DNA of 64,000 nt from the NCBI RefSeq assembly GCF_900659615.1, contig NZ_CAACUY010000018.1, positions 26,245 through 90,244 on the forward strand. Reading direction: 5' to 3'. Position numbers and translations under genes: made by a program. Of this stretch, positions 8,812 to 16,966 are shown piece by piece; position 1 is the first letter of the stretch, and each line of letters starts with the position of its first letter. The notes under the pieces were generated by a model. The model was given only the letters and a program-made list of their open reading frames with translations. It made no database searches and was not told where the DNA came from. The DNA is from Actinomadura fibrosa. GTDB taxonomy: Bacteria > Actinomycetota > Actinomycetes > Streptosporangiales > Streptosporangiaceae.

Positions 8812-10247
8812 GGGCCGCTGGATCAGATCCCGGCCGCCCTTGCCCAGGTTGTAGGTGACCGCCTTGGTGGGGCACTGCGACTTGGTCGCGCCGAGTTCGA
8901 TGTGCCCATAGGAGAACGACGTCCGCGCGATCACGCTCCCCACCGACGGGCCGGGGTAGGAGAAGCCGAACTGTCCCTGCCATGCCTGGGTGACCGGGCG
9001 GACGCTGGCCAGCCGGAACCGGCACGTGGCGGAGTAGTAGTCGACCATCCACAGCGACGCCCCGAAGATCTTGTGGTTCTTCAGCCGGTCGTCCAGGTTC
9101 GGGAAGCCCAGATAGGCGGCCGAGTGGGAGCCGATCGCCAGGTCCTGGCCACCGCCGACCTGCCCGGAGCCGGTGACGGTCATGCTGGTGCCCGCCGTGT
9201 TGATCTCCACGCTCGGGTCGACCTTGATCGGGAAGGCACGCGCCGGATCGGCCAGCCAGCCGCGGTCCAGATCGACGCGCAGCGCCGGGACCCCGTCCGC
9301 CGTCACCAGGCTGTAGGCCACTCTGGTGGAGGTAGTCGGCCGGACCGCCGAGTCATTCATGAACCCGGCCGGGACCATTGCCTTCGTGTGCCCGGCTGCG
9401 TCGGTGAACACGACGTGGCCGTCCGCGACCTTGACGGACAGGCCCTTCAAAGCGAGTGGAAAGGTGAACGTCGTGGGCGCCTTGGCCGACCGCAGGACGA
9501 GGGTCTCCTTCACGCCACCCGACCCGAGGTCGCATGTCAGGTCGGTGTCCTGCCAGGTACCGGGATAGGTGACTCCGCGCTCGTGTGCTCGCTCGGGAAC
9601 CGCCGCGGCGCCTTGCAGGCCGTACCCGACTTCCTGACCGGCTCCGAGCGCCATCCGCACCGTCTGCGCGCCGCCGGTCCGGGCCGCGAGCCGGATGTCC
9701 ACCGAGTCGGCGGCGTTGCGTCGCCGCAGCCCCGGTTGTCGGGCTCACTGGGACGAGCCGGGTGTCGACCGGCGCCCACGAACCGTCCGGGCGCCGGTAG
9801 TTCACCGGGCGGACCGAGACTTCGGTCGACTGCGTTCCGTCGGCATTCGCAGAGGTGTGCGTGTAGGCGTCGCCGCCGGTCGGGAAGGTCTCGGCTGGAC
9901 TGGGTATCGAAGCCTCTGACCGGAGTTTCGTCCGGTACCGGGGACTTCTCGACGGTCGCGGTGTTCTGCGGTGGCCTCGGCGCCTCGTTGGACGCGTGAA
10001 GCGGGTACCGCGCACGCAGGCTCGTCGGCTGCCCGGTGTTCCGCGTGGTTCCCTCGACGTGCGCGCGGTTCACCGTGGCCGAACCCCATCGCTGCTTAGG
10101 GCCGTGCGGGCTCGGTGAGCTGCCGAGTCCGGCGAGCGTCCCCGCCGCGCCGTCCTGGATGTTCGCGATGAGCGGCAGCACCAACACCACGATGAGCCTG
10201 TAGACGGTGGCGGACCGTCCACGCCGCAGGGCGCCCACACTGAGCAC
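8812..10247 (-). pseudogene. Frameshifted and truncated DNRLRE/RHS-type secreted protein
   Basis: Three minus-strand frames joined in order give the N-terminal half of a large actinobacterial DNRLRE/RHS-repeat protein. First comes a signal-like start (YRLIVVLVLPLIANIQDG) with a proline-rich linker. Then YTHTSANADGTQSTEVSVRPVNYRRPDGSWAPVD follows in a second frame from about 9900. From about 9720 a third frame carries DIRLAARTGG ... FPLALKGLSVKVADG ... GWLADPARAFPIKVDPSV ... SYSATC-like repeats. Homology ends at GKGGRDLIQR (about 8815), so the RHS repeats and any toxin tip are missing. Two frameshifts and a 3-prime truncation make it non-functional. Confidence 0.7.
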
Positions 10248-10693
10248 CGGGACCGAGACGAGACGCCCGGGTAGAGAATCCGCGCGTTGCCGTGCTCGCT
10301 CAACGGTGGCGACCGCATCATGCCCAACTCCCGACCGCTACGCGACACCGGTCCGCCGTGGCTTCGTCCGAGGTCCTGCCGCACTGATTCGTGCACGCCT
10401 GCCGACGGAGGCCGCCTCCAGGACGGCCTCCGCGCGTCTCAGCGGGTGCTCGGTGGCTTAGGCAAGGTGTGGACGGTGAACGTCGAAGCCGCGGTCGCCG
10501 AACGCGCCGCCGCGTCGGTGTTCAGGAGACCGATCACGGACTGCTGGCTTGCGGTCCGATACGTGAACGCCCAGCTGTCGCCATCGGATCTTGCAGCGGC
10601 GGAATGGACGGCTCGTTGAGGGCCGATGCGCGAGTCACGGGTTCGCGTGGTCGCGGCGGCGGGGTCCGTACGGGCCCGCGAGCGGCGGACCGG
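10248..10693. other. Gene-free stretch of 446 bases
   Basis: No reading frame here is convincing on either strand. A plus-strand stretch near 10470-10615 (VNVEAAVAERAAASVF...) looks protein-like but has no start signal and ends abruptly. Like the neighbouring RHS pseudogene it may be debris from deletion; I cannot assign it. Confidence 0.35.
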
Positions 10694-11413
10694 TCACCCC
10701 TGGGTGCCGAACGTGCTCAGCGGGCCGCTGTAGCGCTTGGGCGGCGGGGGCGCGAATTCACCGCGGTCACTCGTCTTCAGCCCGAGCGCGATCAGCGACT
10801 CGGCCAGCTTGGTCGCCGCCGACACCCCGTCGACGACCGGGACGCGCAGCTCGGCGGAGAACTCCGCGCAGAATCCGGCCATCCCGGCGCAGCCGAGGAC
10901 GAGCACGTCGCAGCCGTCGCTCTCGGCGGCCCGCGCGCAGGCTTCGAACAGCGGCTTGCGCGCGGCCTCCACCTCCAGCACGGGGACGTCGCAGGCGTGG
11001 AATCCGGAGCACGCCCGCTCGAACCCGTACCGGTGGACCAGGTCGCGGGCCCGCCCGATCGTCCGCGACAGCGTGGTGACGACGCTGAAACTGCGCCCGA
11101 GCAGGGTCGCGGTGTGCATGGCGGCCTCGGCGATCCCGATGACGGGCCCGTCGGCGATCTCGCGCGCCGCGTCCAGCCCGGGGTCGCCGAAGCAGGCGAT
11201 GACATAGCCGTCGTAACCGCCGCGCCGGATCTCGGCGAGCACGCCCGGCACCGCGAGGGCCTCGTCGTAGTGGCTCTCGATCGACTCGGGCCCCATCGCG
11301 TTGCCCACGGCGTCCACGACCGTTCCGGCCGCCGCCACCGCTCGGGCGGTCCGGCCGATCAGGCCGGTCATCGCCCGGGCGGTGTTGGGGTTGATGACCA
11401 GGAGCCGGGTCAT
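10694..11413 (-). CDS. Aspartate/glutamate/hydantoin racemase family protein
   Basis: A 239-residue racemase of the Asp/Glu/hydantoin superfamily. MTRLLVINPNT is the usual N-terminus, and the two catalytic-type cysteines are Cys74 (VIACFGDPG) and Cys175 (LVLGCAGM), positioned for two-base proton transfer. The GDPG after Cys74 is typical of the hydantoin (HyuA-like) or allantoin racemases. Its ATG overlaps the stop of the upstream NCS1 permease gene (ATGA), so the two are translationally coupled: the permease imports a hydantoin, allantoin or related ureide, and this enzyme interconverts its enantiomers. No hydrolase for the product lies in the window. Confidence 0.87.
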   Translation of the reverse strand: MTRLLVINPNTARAMTGLIGRTARAVAAAGTVVDAVGNAMGPESIESHYDEALAVPGVLAEIRRGGYDGYVIACFGDPGLDAAREIADGPVIGIAEAAMHTATLLGRSFSVVTTLSRTIGRARDLVHRYGFERACSGFHACDVPVLEVEAARKPLFEACARAAESDGCDVLVLGCAGMAGFCAEFSAELRVPVVDGVSAATKLAESLIALGLKTSDRGEFAPPPPKRYSGPLSTFGTQG

Positions 11414-12885
11414 TCCGCGATCAGAGGCTTTCTGCGCTCGAAGGAAAGCAGGGCGAGGAACCCGATCCCGCAGCCGATGAACCAGCTGTAATTGGTGATC
11501 CAGGTGCTGTCGTAGGAGGTGATGTCGAGGTCCAGCAGGGCCTTGGGGACCAGGACCGAGGCCACCGAGAAGACGCCCGCCACGACCGTCGCCCAGATGG
11601 CGTTCGGGTTGTAGCCCTTGTGGAAGTAGTACTTGCCTTCCGGGCTCATCGTGAACAGGGCGTCGACGTCGACCCGCTGCTTGGCGACCAGGTAATAGCC
11701 AGCGATCAGCACCCCGAACAGCGGGCCGATGAGCGCGCCGAGGACGCCGAGGGTGTAGTGGATCGCATCGGGGTTGGAGTACCAGTTCCATGGCGTGAGC
11801 AGGACCGAGCCGACGGCCGCGATCATCCCGCCCATCCGCCAGCTGATCTTCTGCGGGCTGACGTTGGAGAAGTCGAAGGCGGGAGAGATGAAGTTGGCGA
11901 CGATGTTGATGCCGACCGTCGCGATGACGAAGGTCAGGCCGCCGAGCAGGACCGCGAAGGTCGTGTCGATCTTCTGGACGGTCTCGATCGGGTCGGTCGA
12001 GAGCGCGCCGAACACCGGGACCGTCGCCGAGGCCGTGATGACGGTGAGGATCGAGAAGAACAGGAAGTTGACCGGCAGCCCGAGCAGGTTCCCGCGCTTG
12101 ACCGCCTTGAAGGACTTGCCGTACCGGGAGAAGTCGCCGAAGTTCAGCATCGGCCCGCAGAAGTAGGACACGACCAGCGCGATCGCGCTCAGCATCGTGG
12201 TCACCGAGTGCCTGAAGTCAAGCGACTTGCCCTCGGACAGATTGAGGCTGATGTTGCTCCAACCGGCCTTGCTCACCAGGTAGACGCAGAGCACGAGCAT
12301 GACGACGTAGACCGCGGGACCGGCCCAGTCGATGAAGCGCTTGATCGCCTCCATGCCCCTCCAGAACACCATCGCCTGGGCGACCCACAGCAGCGTGAAG
12401 GCCAGATAGCCCAGCAGGGACAGGCCGAGGAACCTGGTGTCGTTGAGGTCCGCGCTCGACGGCCAGAACTTGAGGAACATGATGATGAGCGACTGCGACG
12501 CGAGATAGGTCTGGACGCCGTACCAGGCGATCGCGATCAGCCCGCGGATGATGGCCGGGACGTTGGCCCCGAGCACCCCGAAGAACGCCCGGTTGATGAC
12601 GGGGAAGGGCACCCCGGTGACCTGCGAGGGCTTGGCGACCAGGTTGCAGAAGAACTGGACGATGACGATGCCCACCAGCAGCGAGACGAGGACCTGCCAG
12701 CTCGCCAGGCCGAAGGCGAACAGGCTTCCCGCGGTGACATAGCCGCCGACGCTGTGAACGTCGGACATCCAGAAGGCGAAGATGTTGTAGGACGACCAGC
12801 TCTGCTTCTCCAGCGGAGCGAGGTCCTGGTTGGTGAGGCGGGGATCGTAGTCGGGTCTGATCGACGGGGCCGTCTCGACGGACAT
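11410..12885 (-). CDS. NCS1-family nucleobase/hydantoin/allantoin permease
   Basis: A 491-residue, roughly 12-helix NCS1 transporter. The N-terminal cytoplasmic LTNQDLAPLEKQSWSSYNIFAFWMSDVHSVGGY is the family signature and ends in the first helix. PVINRAFFGVLGANVPAIIRGLIAIAWYGVQTYLAS and NFISPAFDFSNVSPQKISWRMGG are further conserved elements. These proteins carry nucleobases, hydantoins or allantoin with Na+ or H+. I chose the ATG at 12885 (GAGGGAAGCAGC upstream) because the family N-terminus begins there; the open frame further upstream is spurious. It heads the operon with the racemase and is divergent from an XRE-cupin regulator. Confidence 0.92.
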   Translation of the reverse strand: MSVETAPSIRPDYDPRLTNQDLAPLEKQSWSSYNIFAFWMSDVHSVGGYVTAGSLFAFGLASWQVLVSLLVGIVIVQFFCNLVAKPSQVTGVPFPVINRAFFGVLGANVPAIIRGLIAIAWYGVQTYLASQSLIIMFLKFWPSSADLNDTRFLGLSLLGYLAFTLLWVAQAMVFWRGMEAIKRFIDWAGPAVYVVMLVLCVYLVSKAGWSNISLNLSEGKSLDFRHSVTTMLSAIALVVSYFCGPMLNFGDFSRYGKSFKAVKRGNLLGLPVNFLFFSILTVITASATVPVFGALSTDPIETVQKIDTTFAVLLGGLTFVIATVGINIVANFISPAFDFSNVSPQKISWRMGGMIAAVGSVLLTPWNWYSNPDAIHYTLGVLGALIGPLFGVLIAGYYLVAKQRVDVDALFTMSPEGKYYFHKGYNPNAIWATVVAGVFSVASVLVPKALLDLDITSYDSTWITNYSWFIGCGIGFLALLSFERRKPLIAE

Positions 12886-12932
12886 GCTGCTTCCCTCGGG
12901 TATGGTGCGCGACGCACGCGGGGTGCAGCCCG

Positions 12933-12948
12933 TGAAGTCATCACTTAA
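12933..12948. promoter_or_regulatory. Imperfect inverted repeat between permease and regulator
   Basis: In the 123-base divergent gap, TGAAGT and ACTTAA flank CATC, forming an imperfect 16-base inverted repeat with one mismatched pair. It is close to the permease start and is a candidate operator for the divergent XRE-cupin protein. This is inference from position only. Confidence 0.3.
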
Positions 12949-13008
12949 CGGGTAGCGTGAATGTATGTCTGGACACCTGGCTCGTGATTTCACCGGAGTA
13001 ACATTCCT

Positions 13009-13599
13009 GTGACGAACCGAGACATCGACATGCTCACCAGTGAGGCCCTCGGCGCCCGTCTTCGTGAACTGCGCGAACAGTCCGGCCGCTCGCTGCGCGC
13101 ACTGTCCCGCGAACTGGGCATCTCCCCGAGCGCCGTCTCGCAGATCGAGCGCGGCGCGATGCGGCCCTCGGTCAGCCGACTGATCGCCTATGTGACGGCA
13201 CTGGGCGTCCCGCTGGCCGCCGTTTTCGAAACCGGCCACGAGAAGCCGGTCGAGGGACCGCAGGGCATCGCCGTCCGCCGGTCCTGGGAGGTCGCGCCAA
13301 TCCTGCTGGGCGGCGGGGTCACCTTCCGCCGACTGTCACCGATCCAGACCCCCGGCGTCGAGTTCTTCGAGTCGATCTATCCGCCGGGCGCGGAGTCCAA
13401 CGCCCACGGCCGGCTGCTGCGGCACGTGGGCTACGAGGTCGGGACCGTCACCGAGGGCGAGCTCACCATCGAGTTCGAGCGCGAGGTGGTGACCCTGTCG
13501 GTCGATGACTCGATCACCTTCCCCTGCGACCGTCCCCACAGCATCAGCAACCGCTCGGCCGCCCCGGCCGTCGCGACATGGCTGATCGTCCATCCCTGA
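13009..13599 (+). CDS. XRE-family regulator with C-terminal cupin domain
   Basis: A 196-residue regulator. Residues 13-68 form an XRE-type helix-turn-helix (LRELREQSGRSLRALSRELGISPSAVSQIERGAMRPSVSRL). Residues about 115-195 form a small cupin (GVEFFESIYPPGAESN...GTVTEGELTIEFEREVV...DSITFPCDRPHSISNRS), the usual ligand-sensing part of this family. Divergence from the permease-racemase operon suggests that it controls uptake of the hydantoin- or purine-like substrate. Translation starts at a GTG with GGAG eleven bases away; an ATG seven codons later is an alternative. Confidence 0.88.
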   Translation: MTNRDIDMLTSEALGARLRELREQSGRSLRALSRELGISPSAVSQIERGAMRPSVSRLIAYVTALGVPLAAVFETGHEKPVEGPQGIAVRRSWEVAPILLGGGVTFRRLSPIQTPGVEFFESIYPPGAESNAHGRLLRHVGYEVGTVTEGELTIEFEREVVTLSVDDSITFPCDRPHSISNRSAAPAVATWLIVHP

Positions 13600-13874
13600 C
13601 CATCAGATTGGGTTGCCTCCTTTCCGGGCGTGGCGTGAAAGACCCTCCCAAATCCGCGGCGAGACTCGTGAACTCGCGTGACCAACTGCCGCGTGTTTTC
13701 GCCGCGCCCGATTGGAGGATGGCGGCTTCGTCCCGTCGCACGACGCGACCGAGCCACCCATTTGCTTCACAGACGGACCAGAGCCATCCCCGGTCACGAG
13801 TGGTCGGTTGGCCAGCACCACGATGACCCTGGCGGCTCGTTGTCGGCTCGGCGGTGTTGTGGGGTTCGAGTCCC

Positions 13875-14160
13875 TCCACTGCTCCACCCGACCCGCCGTC
13901 CACACCAGCGACGCCGGATCCTCTCCGATCGACCCGGCCCGCAGCGCAGCGTTCAACGTCGGACGCAATGTCGCCCGGGTCCGGCTCTACGGCGCCGCCG
14001 TCAGCGAGCGCTCCCTCTGCTCGTGGTCGTGAACGATCGGGGCCAGCATCTGCTTCACATGCCCGACCGTCACCTCCGGCACCAGCAGATCACCCAGCAA
14101 CGGCGTCAGATAGCGACGCAGCGCCCTCGGCCCCGCGCGCGGGTAGATGTGCGGCGTGCC
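13875..14160 (-). pseudogene. Remnant of a tyrosine site-specific integrase
   Basis: The minus strand reads PRALRRYLTPLLGDLLVPEVTVGHVKQMLAPI, then a TAG at 13987-13989, then in the same frame TRATLRPTLNAALRAGSIGEDPASLVWTAGRVEQW. This is the core-binding (SAM-like) domain of a phage or ICE integrase. About 10 residues seem deleted between DPAS and LVWT, and everything after VEQW, including the catalytic R-H-R-Y domain, is missing. One nonsense codon, an internal deletion and loss of the catalytic half make it dead. The break falls at a plus-strand GGGGTTCGAGTCCC. Confidence 0.6.
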
Positions 14161-14529
14161 AGGGAATCCCCGGGGTGAGGTGCAGGCTCGTTGTCAGCCA
14201 GCCCAGCGATCCAGGATGACGGTGCCTGGATTCCCGCCGCGCCAATCGCCAGCACCTCAGCCGGACCCGACAGCCGGTCCCGGCGGCGCGGCTGGTCGAA
14301 CTGCACGGCACGCCCTCGGCGTCCATGGCGCTGAGCATCCCCGCTGAACGATCCTCACGTCCGTGCGCGATCTCCCGGGCGATGACGGCCGCTCGGGATG
14401 CAGGGGCGCGCATACCCTCTCCCATTTCCGTCGCTGGCCTGGCCGCCGCGATCGATGCCGAGGGCGACGGCACCGCGATGGCCGACGTCCGCCACTGGCT
14501 GGTCACCAACCGGGCATGAACCGCCCCGG
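14161..14529. other. Gene-free stretch beside the integrase remnant
   Basis: No gene is supported here. A plus-strand frame near 14370-14519 (SPISVAGLAAAIDAEGDGTAMADVRHWLV) could be the end of a broken gene, but it has no start signal or recognised domain. The region probably belongs to the same decayed integrated element as the integrase remnant. Confidence 0.3.
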
Positions 14530-14567
14530 CGTTCGACCGGTCCGTGCGGGCTCGGGCCGGTCGAACG
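14530..14567 (-). terminator. Hairpin terminator of the secreted protein gene
   Basis: Perfect 11-base arms CGTTCGACCGG (14530-14540) and CCGGTCGAACG (14557-14567) with a 16-base loop lie 25 bases past the stop of the minus-strand gene ending at 14592. Confidence 0.6.
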
Positions 14568-14591
14568 GCGGTGTCGGTGCCGGGTGTGGGG

Positions 14592-15275
14592 TCAGGTGGT
14601 GGTGCGGGTGATGGTGACGGCCGGGTCCAGCTTGAAGTCGCCGGTGAGGGTGAGGGTGTCGCCTGCCTTGACGGTGCTCGCGAAGCAGCCGGCGGTGACA
14701 GTGCGGACGGTGCCGCTGGTGAGCTTGAGGGTGTGGGTGCTGTTGGTGTAGGTCGCGGCGAACTTGTTGAGGTGGATGCTGCAGTCGGGGGTGCTGAACG
14801 CCACTGTGATCGGGATGCCGTCGGTGTTGGCGGCGGTGAGGGCGGTGGTGCCGGTGGTGGCGTTGTAGCCGGTCGCGGTGTAGCCGATGGTCCCGAAGGC
14901 GGGCGTGCCGCCGAAGAAGCTGCTTCGCGTGCCTTGGGCGTCCACGCATGTGCCGACCACGTTGTTGGTGTTGACGACGACCGGAGTGGCGGCAGTGGAC
15001 GTCAGCTTGGGAATCCAGCCGTACTGCCCGGCGCCGGCGCAGCTGAACAAGGTCGTGCCGGCCGCCGTGCGCAGTGTCACGTCGGCGGTGCTCTTGAAGG
15101 CGGTGTCGGCGGTGGTGGTGACGCGCCACGTGCTGGTGGCGGCGTGCGCAGCCGGTGCGGCCAGCGCCAGGGGCACGGCGGCCGCAGCGACGGCGACCGG
15201 CAGGGCGCGGCGTGCGAGAAAGCGGCGCGGGGACTGCGGGGACGTGGCGCCTGAGGGCGAGGAAGTGGAGGGCAT
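14592..15275 (-). CDS. Small secreted beta-rich protein
   Basis: A 227-residue exported protein. It begins MPSTSSPSGATS, followed by a basic stretch with RRFLARRALP, a hydrophobic core VAVAAAAVPLALAAP and a cleavage site near AHA|ATS. The arginine pair before the core could be read as a weak Tat signal, but the pattern fits Sec better. The mature part is Thr/Ala-rich beta strands (TWRVTTTADTAF...GTTLFSCAGAG...) with four cysteines likely to form two disulfides, as in actinobacterial secreted proteins of unknown function. I chose the ATG at 15275, with GGAGG ten bases upstream. No enzyme motif is visible. Confidence 0.75.
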   Translation of the reverse strand: MPSTSSPSGATSPQSPRRFLARRALPVAVAAAAVPLALAAPAAHAATSTWRVTTTADTAFKSTADVTLRTAAGTTLFSCAGAGQYGWIPKLTSTAATPVVVNTNNVVGTCVDAQGTRSSFFGGTPAFGTIGYTATGYNATTGTTALTAANTDGIPITVAFSTPDCSIHLNKFAATYTNSTHTLKLTSGTVRTVTAGCFASTVKAGDTLTLTGDFKLDPAVTITRTTT

Positions 15276-15356
15276 GGGGGTGAAGCCTCCTTCTGTCCGC
15301 TCGACGTCTCCGGACATTCCGAAGTGCAACAAGCAGACCGGGTCACGGTGAGACGA

Positions 15357-15637
15357 TCATGGGTCAAGGATCAAAAGCCGGAGCCCGGCATCGTGCGCCG
15401 CGCCGCCGGACATTTCGAGCACGGCAACCTGCCGGAGATTCGGTGAGTTCACCTCATTGAGGGCTCCCATATCCGACTTGACGAAGTCGGAGCACCGCTC
15501 GGCGCCGGCGGGGAGGTTGGTCACGACCGGCGCGCCGGCCGACGCACCGGGGGCCGCGTTGGCGGGGACTGCCGATAACGCGAGCGCGGAGGCGATGACC
15601 GGTCCGGCCGCTGTCGCGGTAGAAGCAGTCTCCTCAT
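15357..15637 (-). pseudogene. Small secreted protein with a frameshift
   Basis: A good ribosome binding site (GGAAGGAGGG) precedes an ATG at 15637 that begins MRRLLL, a normal signal-peptide start. That frame then turns basic and implausible. Another frame gives a proper signal-peptide core and cleavage region (AGPVIASALALSAVPANAAPG) and a short mature part (VVTNLPAGAERCSDFVKSDMGALNEVN). A one-base shift within the first ten codons would join them. Either this is a sequencing error in a real small secreted protein or the gene is broken. It follows LysR divergently. Confidence 0.45.
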
Positions 15638-15738
15638 GCGAAGCCCTCCTTCCTGTTCGTAGCCCCACAGGGCCGGACCAGTCGAGGATTGCAAGATCCA
15701 TCCGGTTCATCGACAGCTGCTGACTTTATGATCATCAA

Positions 15739-16710
15739 ATGTCGCTTGTTGAAGTCGGGGAGATGGAGACGTTCCTGGTCCTGGCCGAGGAGTTGCACTT
15801 CGGGCGGACGGCTCAGCGCCGTCATGTCACGCCGCAGCGAATCAGCCAGCTCATCCAGACGCTCGAACGGCGCCTCGGGGGTGCGCTGTTCGAACGCAGC
15901 AGCCGCCGAGTCGAGCTCACCGATCTCGGCAGGCAGTTGTACGCCGACCTACAGCCGCACTACCAGGGGGTCCGCGACGCGCTGCAACGTGCCGCCGCTA
16001 CCGCACGCGGTGTCAGCGGCACGCTGCGAGCGGGCTATGTCAACGCGCTGTGGGGGCGACTCTTCGTTGAGGCCGCGGACGCACTGCACACGACGCATCC
16101 CGGCGCCCGGATCGTCGTGGTGGAGCTCAGGGGCGGGGACGCGCTGCAGCCGCTGCACAGCGGCGATGTCGACGTCATGTGCGCGAGTTACCCTGCCCAC
16201 GAACCAGGCGTCACTGCCGGACCGGTCCTGCTGCGGGAAGATCCGATGCTGGTCATCAGCGTCGACCACCCGTTCGCCGCCCGCGCCAGCGTCTCGCTGG
16301 CGGATCTGGCGACCGTACCGCTACTGAGCACGCCCACCATGCCGGCCGACTGGACGCTGTCCCGCTGTCCCCGCACCACCCCGAGCGGCGACCCGATTCC
16401 GAGCGGACCAGCAGTGACCTCGGTGCACCAGGCACTCGCCGTCATCTCCCTTGGCCACGGGGCCTTCATCTTCGGCGACCAGACCATGTCCTATCACCGC
16501 CATCCCACGCTCGCGACCACGCCGGTGAGCGACTGCCCGCCACTGGAGTGGGGCTTGGTTTACCGGGACGGCACTCGAACACCACTACTCGACGCTTTCG
16601 CTCAGGTCGTGGGAAATCTGGCGCACGATCAAACACAAGGCGCAGCAGTTGACCAGTTGTCTGGTAGCGCGAAGGCCCCGCGGTCAGCGGCGCCACCGAC
16701 AAGCCGCTGA
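15739..16710 (+). CDS. LysR-family transcriptional regulator
   Basis: A 323-residue LysR regulator. The winged helix-turn-helix is at residues 8-66 (METFLVLAEELHFGRTAQRRHVTPQRISQLIQTLERRLGG), followed by the linker helix and an effector-binding domain from about residue 95 (VSGTLRAGYVNALWGRLFVEA). The recognition helix has PQRIS where the family usually has QPALS. The target is unclear: upstream and divergent is a small broken secreted-protein gene, downstream a convergent glycosidase operon. A strong hairpin overlaps its stop codon. Confidence 0.88.
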   Translation: MSLVEVGEMETFLVLAEELHFGRTAQRRHVTPQRISQLIQTLERRLGGALFERSSRRVELTDLGRQLYADLQPHYQGVRDALQRAAATARGVSGTLRAGYVNALWGRLFVEAADALHTTHPGARIVVVELRGGDALQPLHSGDVDVMCASYPAHEPGVTAGPVLLREDPMLVISVDHPFAARASVSLADLATVPLLSTPTMPADWTLSRCPRTTPSGDPIPSGPAVTSVHQALAVISLGHGAFIFGDQTMSYHRHPTLATTPVSDCPPLEWGLVYRDGTRTPLLDAFAQVVGNLAHDQTQGAAVDQLSGSAKAPRSAAPPTSR

Positions 16711-16715
16711 CCGCG
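16679..16715 (+). terminator. Hairpin terminator overlapping the LysR stop codon
   Basis: Perfect 13-base arms CGCGGTCAGCGGC (16679-16691) and GCCGCTGACCGCG (16703-16715) with an 11-base loop; the TGA stop lies inside the second arm. Confidence 0.6.
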
Positions 16716-16882
16716 CCGGGCTACAGGCGTCGGTGTTGGCGCGGCGTTCGCCCTCATAGGTGTCCACGATTTGCTGGGTGCCGCCGTCGAGAGGGACGCC
16801 GCTATCGCGGTCGCGCTGGCGAGCTTCGGTCGCCGATCCGAAGGGTGGCGTCGCTGTCAACAGCCGTCCTCGCTGCTGGGGG

Positions 16883-16930
16883 CGAGGGCGTCAGGGCGTG
16901 CCCTCGGTGGGGTCCGTCCTGACGCCCTCG
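16883..16930 (-). terminator. Hairpin terminator of the glycosidase operon
   Basis: Perfect 13-base arms CGAGGGCGTCAGG (16883-16895) and CCTGACGCCCTCG (16918-16930) lie 37 bases past the stop of the GH54 gene on the minus strand. Confidence 0.6.
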
Positions 16931-16966
16931 GGCAGCCGGTCCGAGTTTTCGCGCGCCACTTCCTGG

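Noticed and set aside
10391..11491. Long plus-strand frame opposite the racemase
   Set aside because: Composition is Arg/Gly-rich without domains, and it mirrors the well-supported racemase on the other strand.
13801..13890. Possible tRNA gene, because of GGGGTTCGAGTCCC and a CCA nearby
   Set aside because: The T-stem pairs poorly at its outer end, CCA is out of register by one base, and no matching acceptor, D-arm or anticodon stem can be drawn upstream. At most a tRNA 3-prime-end-like attachment scar.
14325..14519. Short plus-strand frame ending DVRHWLVTNRA
   Set aside because: It looks protein-like at the end but has no start signal, no family match and lies in debris around the integrase remnant.
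16740..16880. Minus-strand stretch reading SATEARQRDRDSGVPLDGG near the glycosidase terminator
   Set aside because: Short, lacks a start codon and family; it lies on both sides of no recognisable gene and could be chance.
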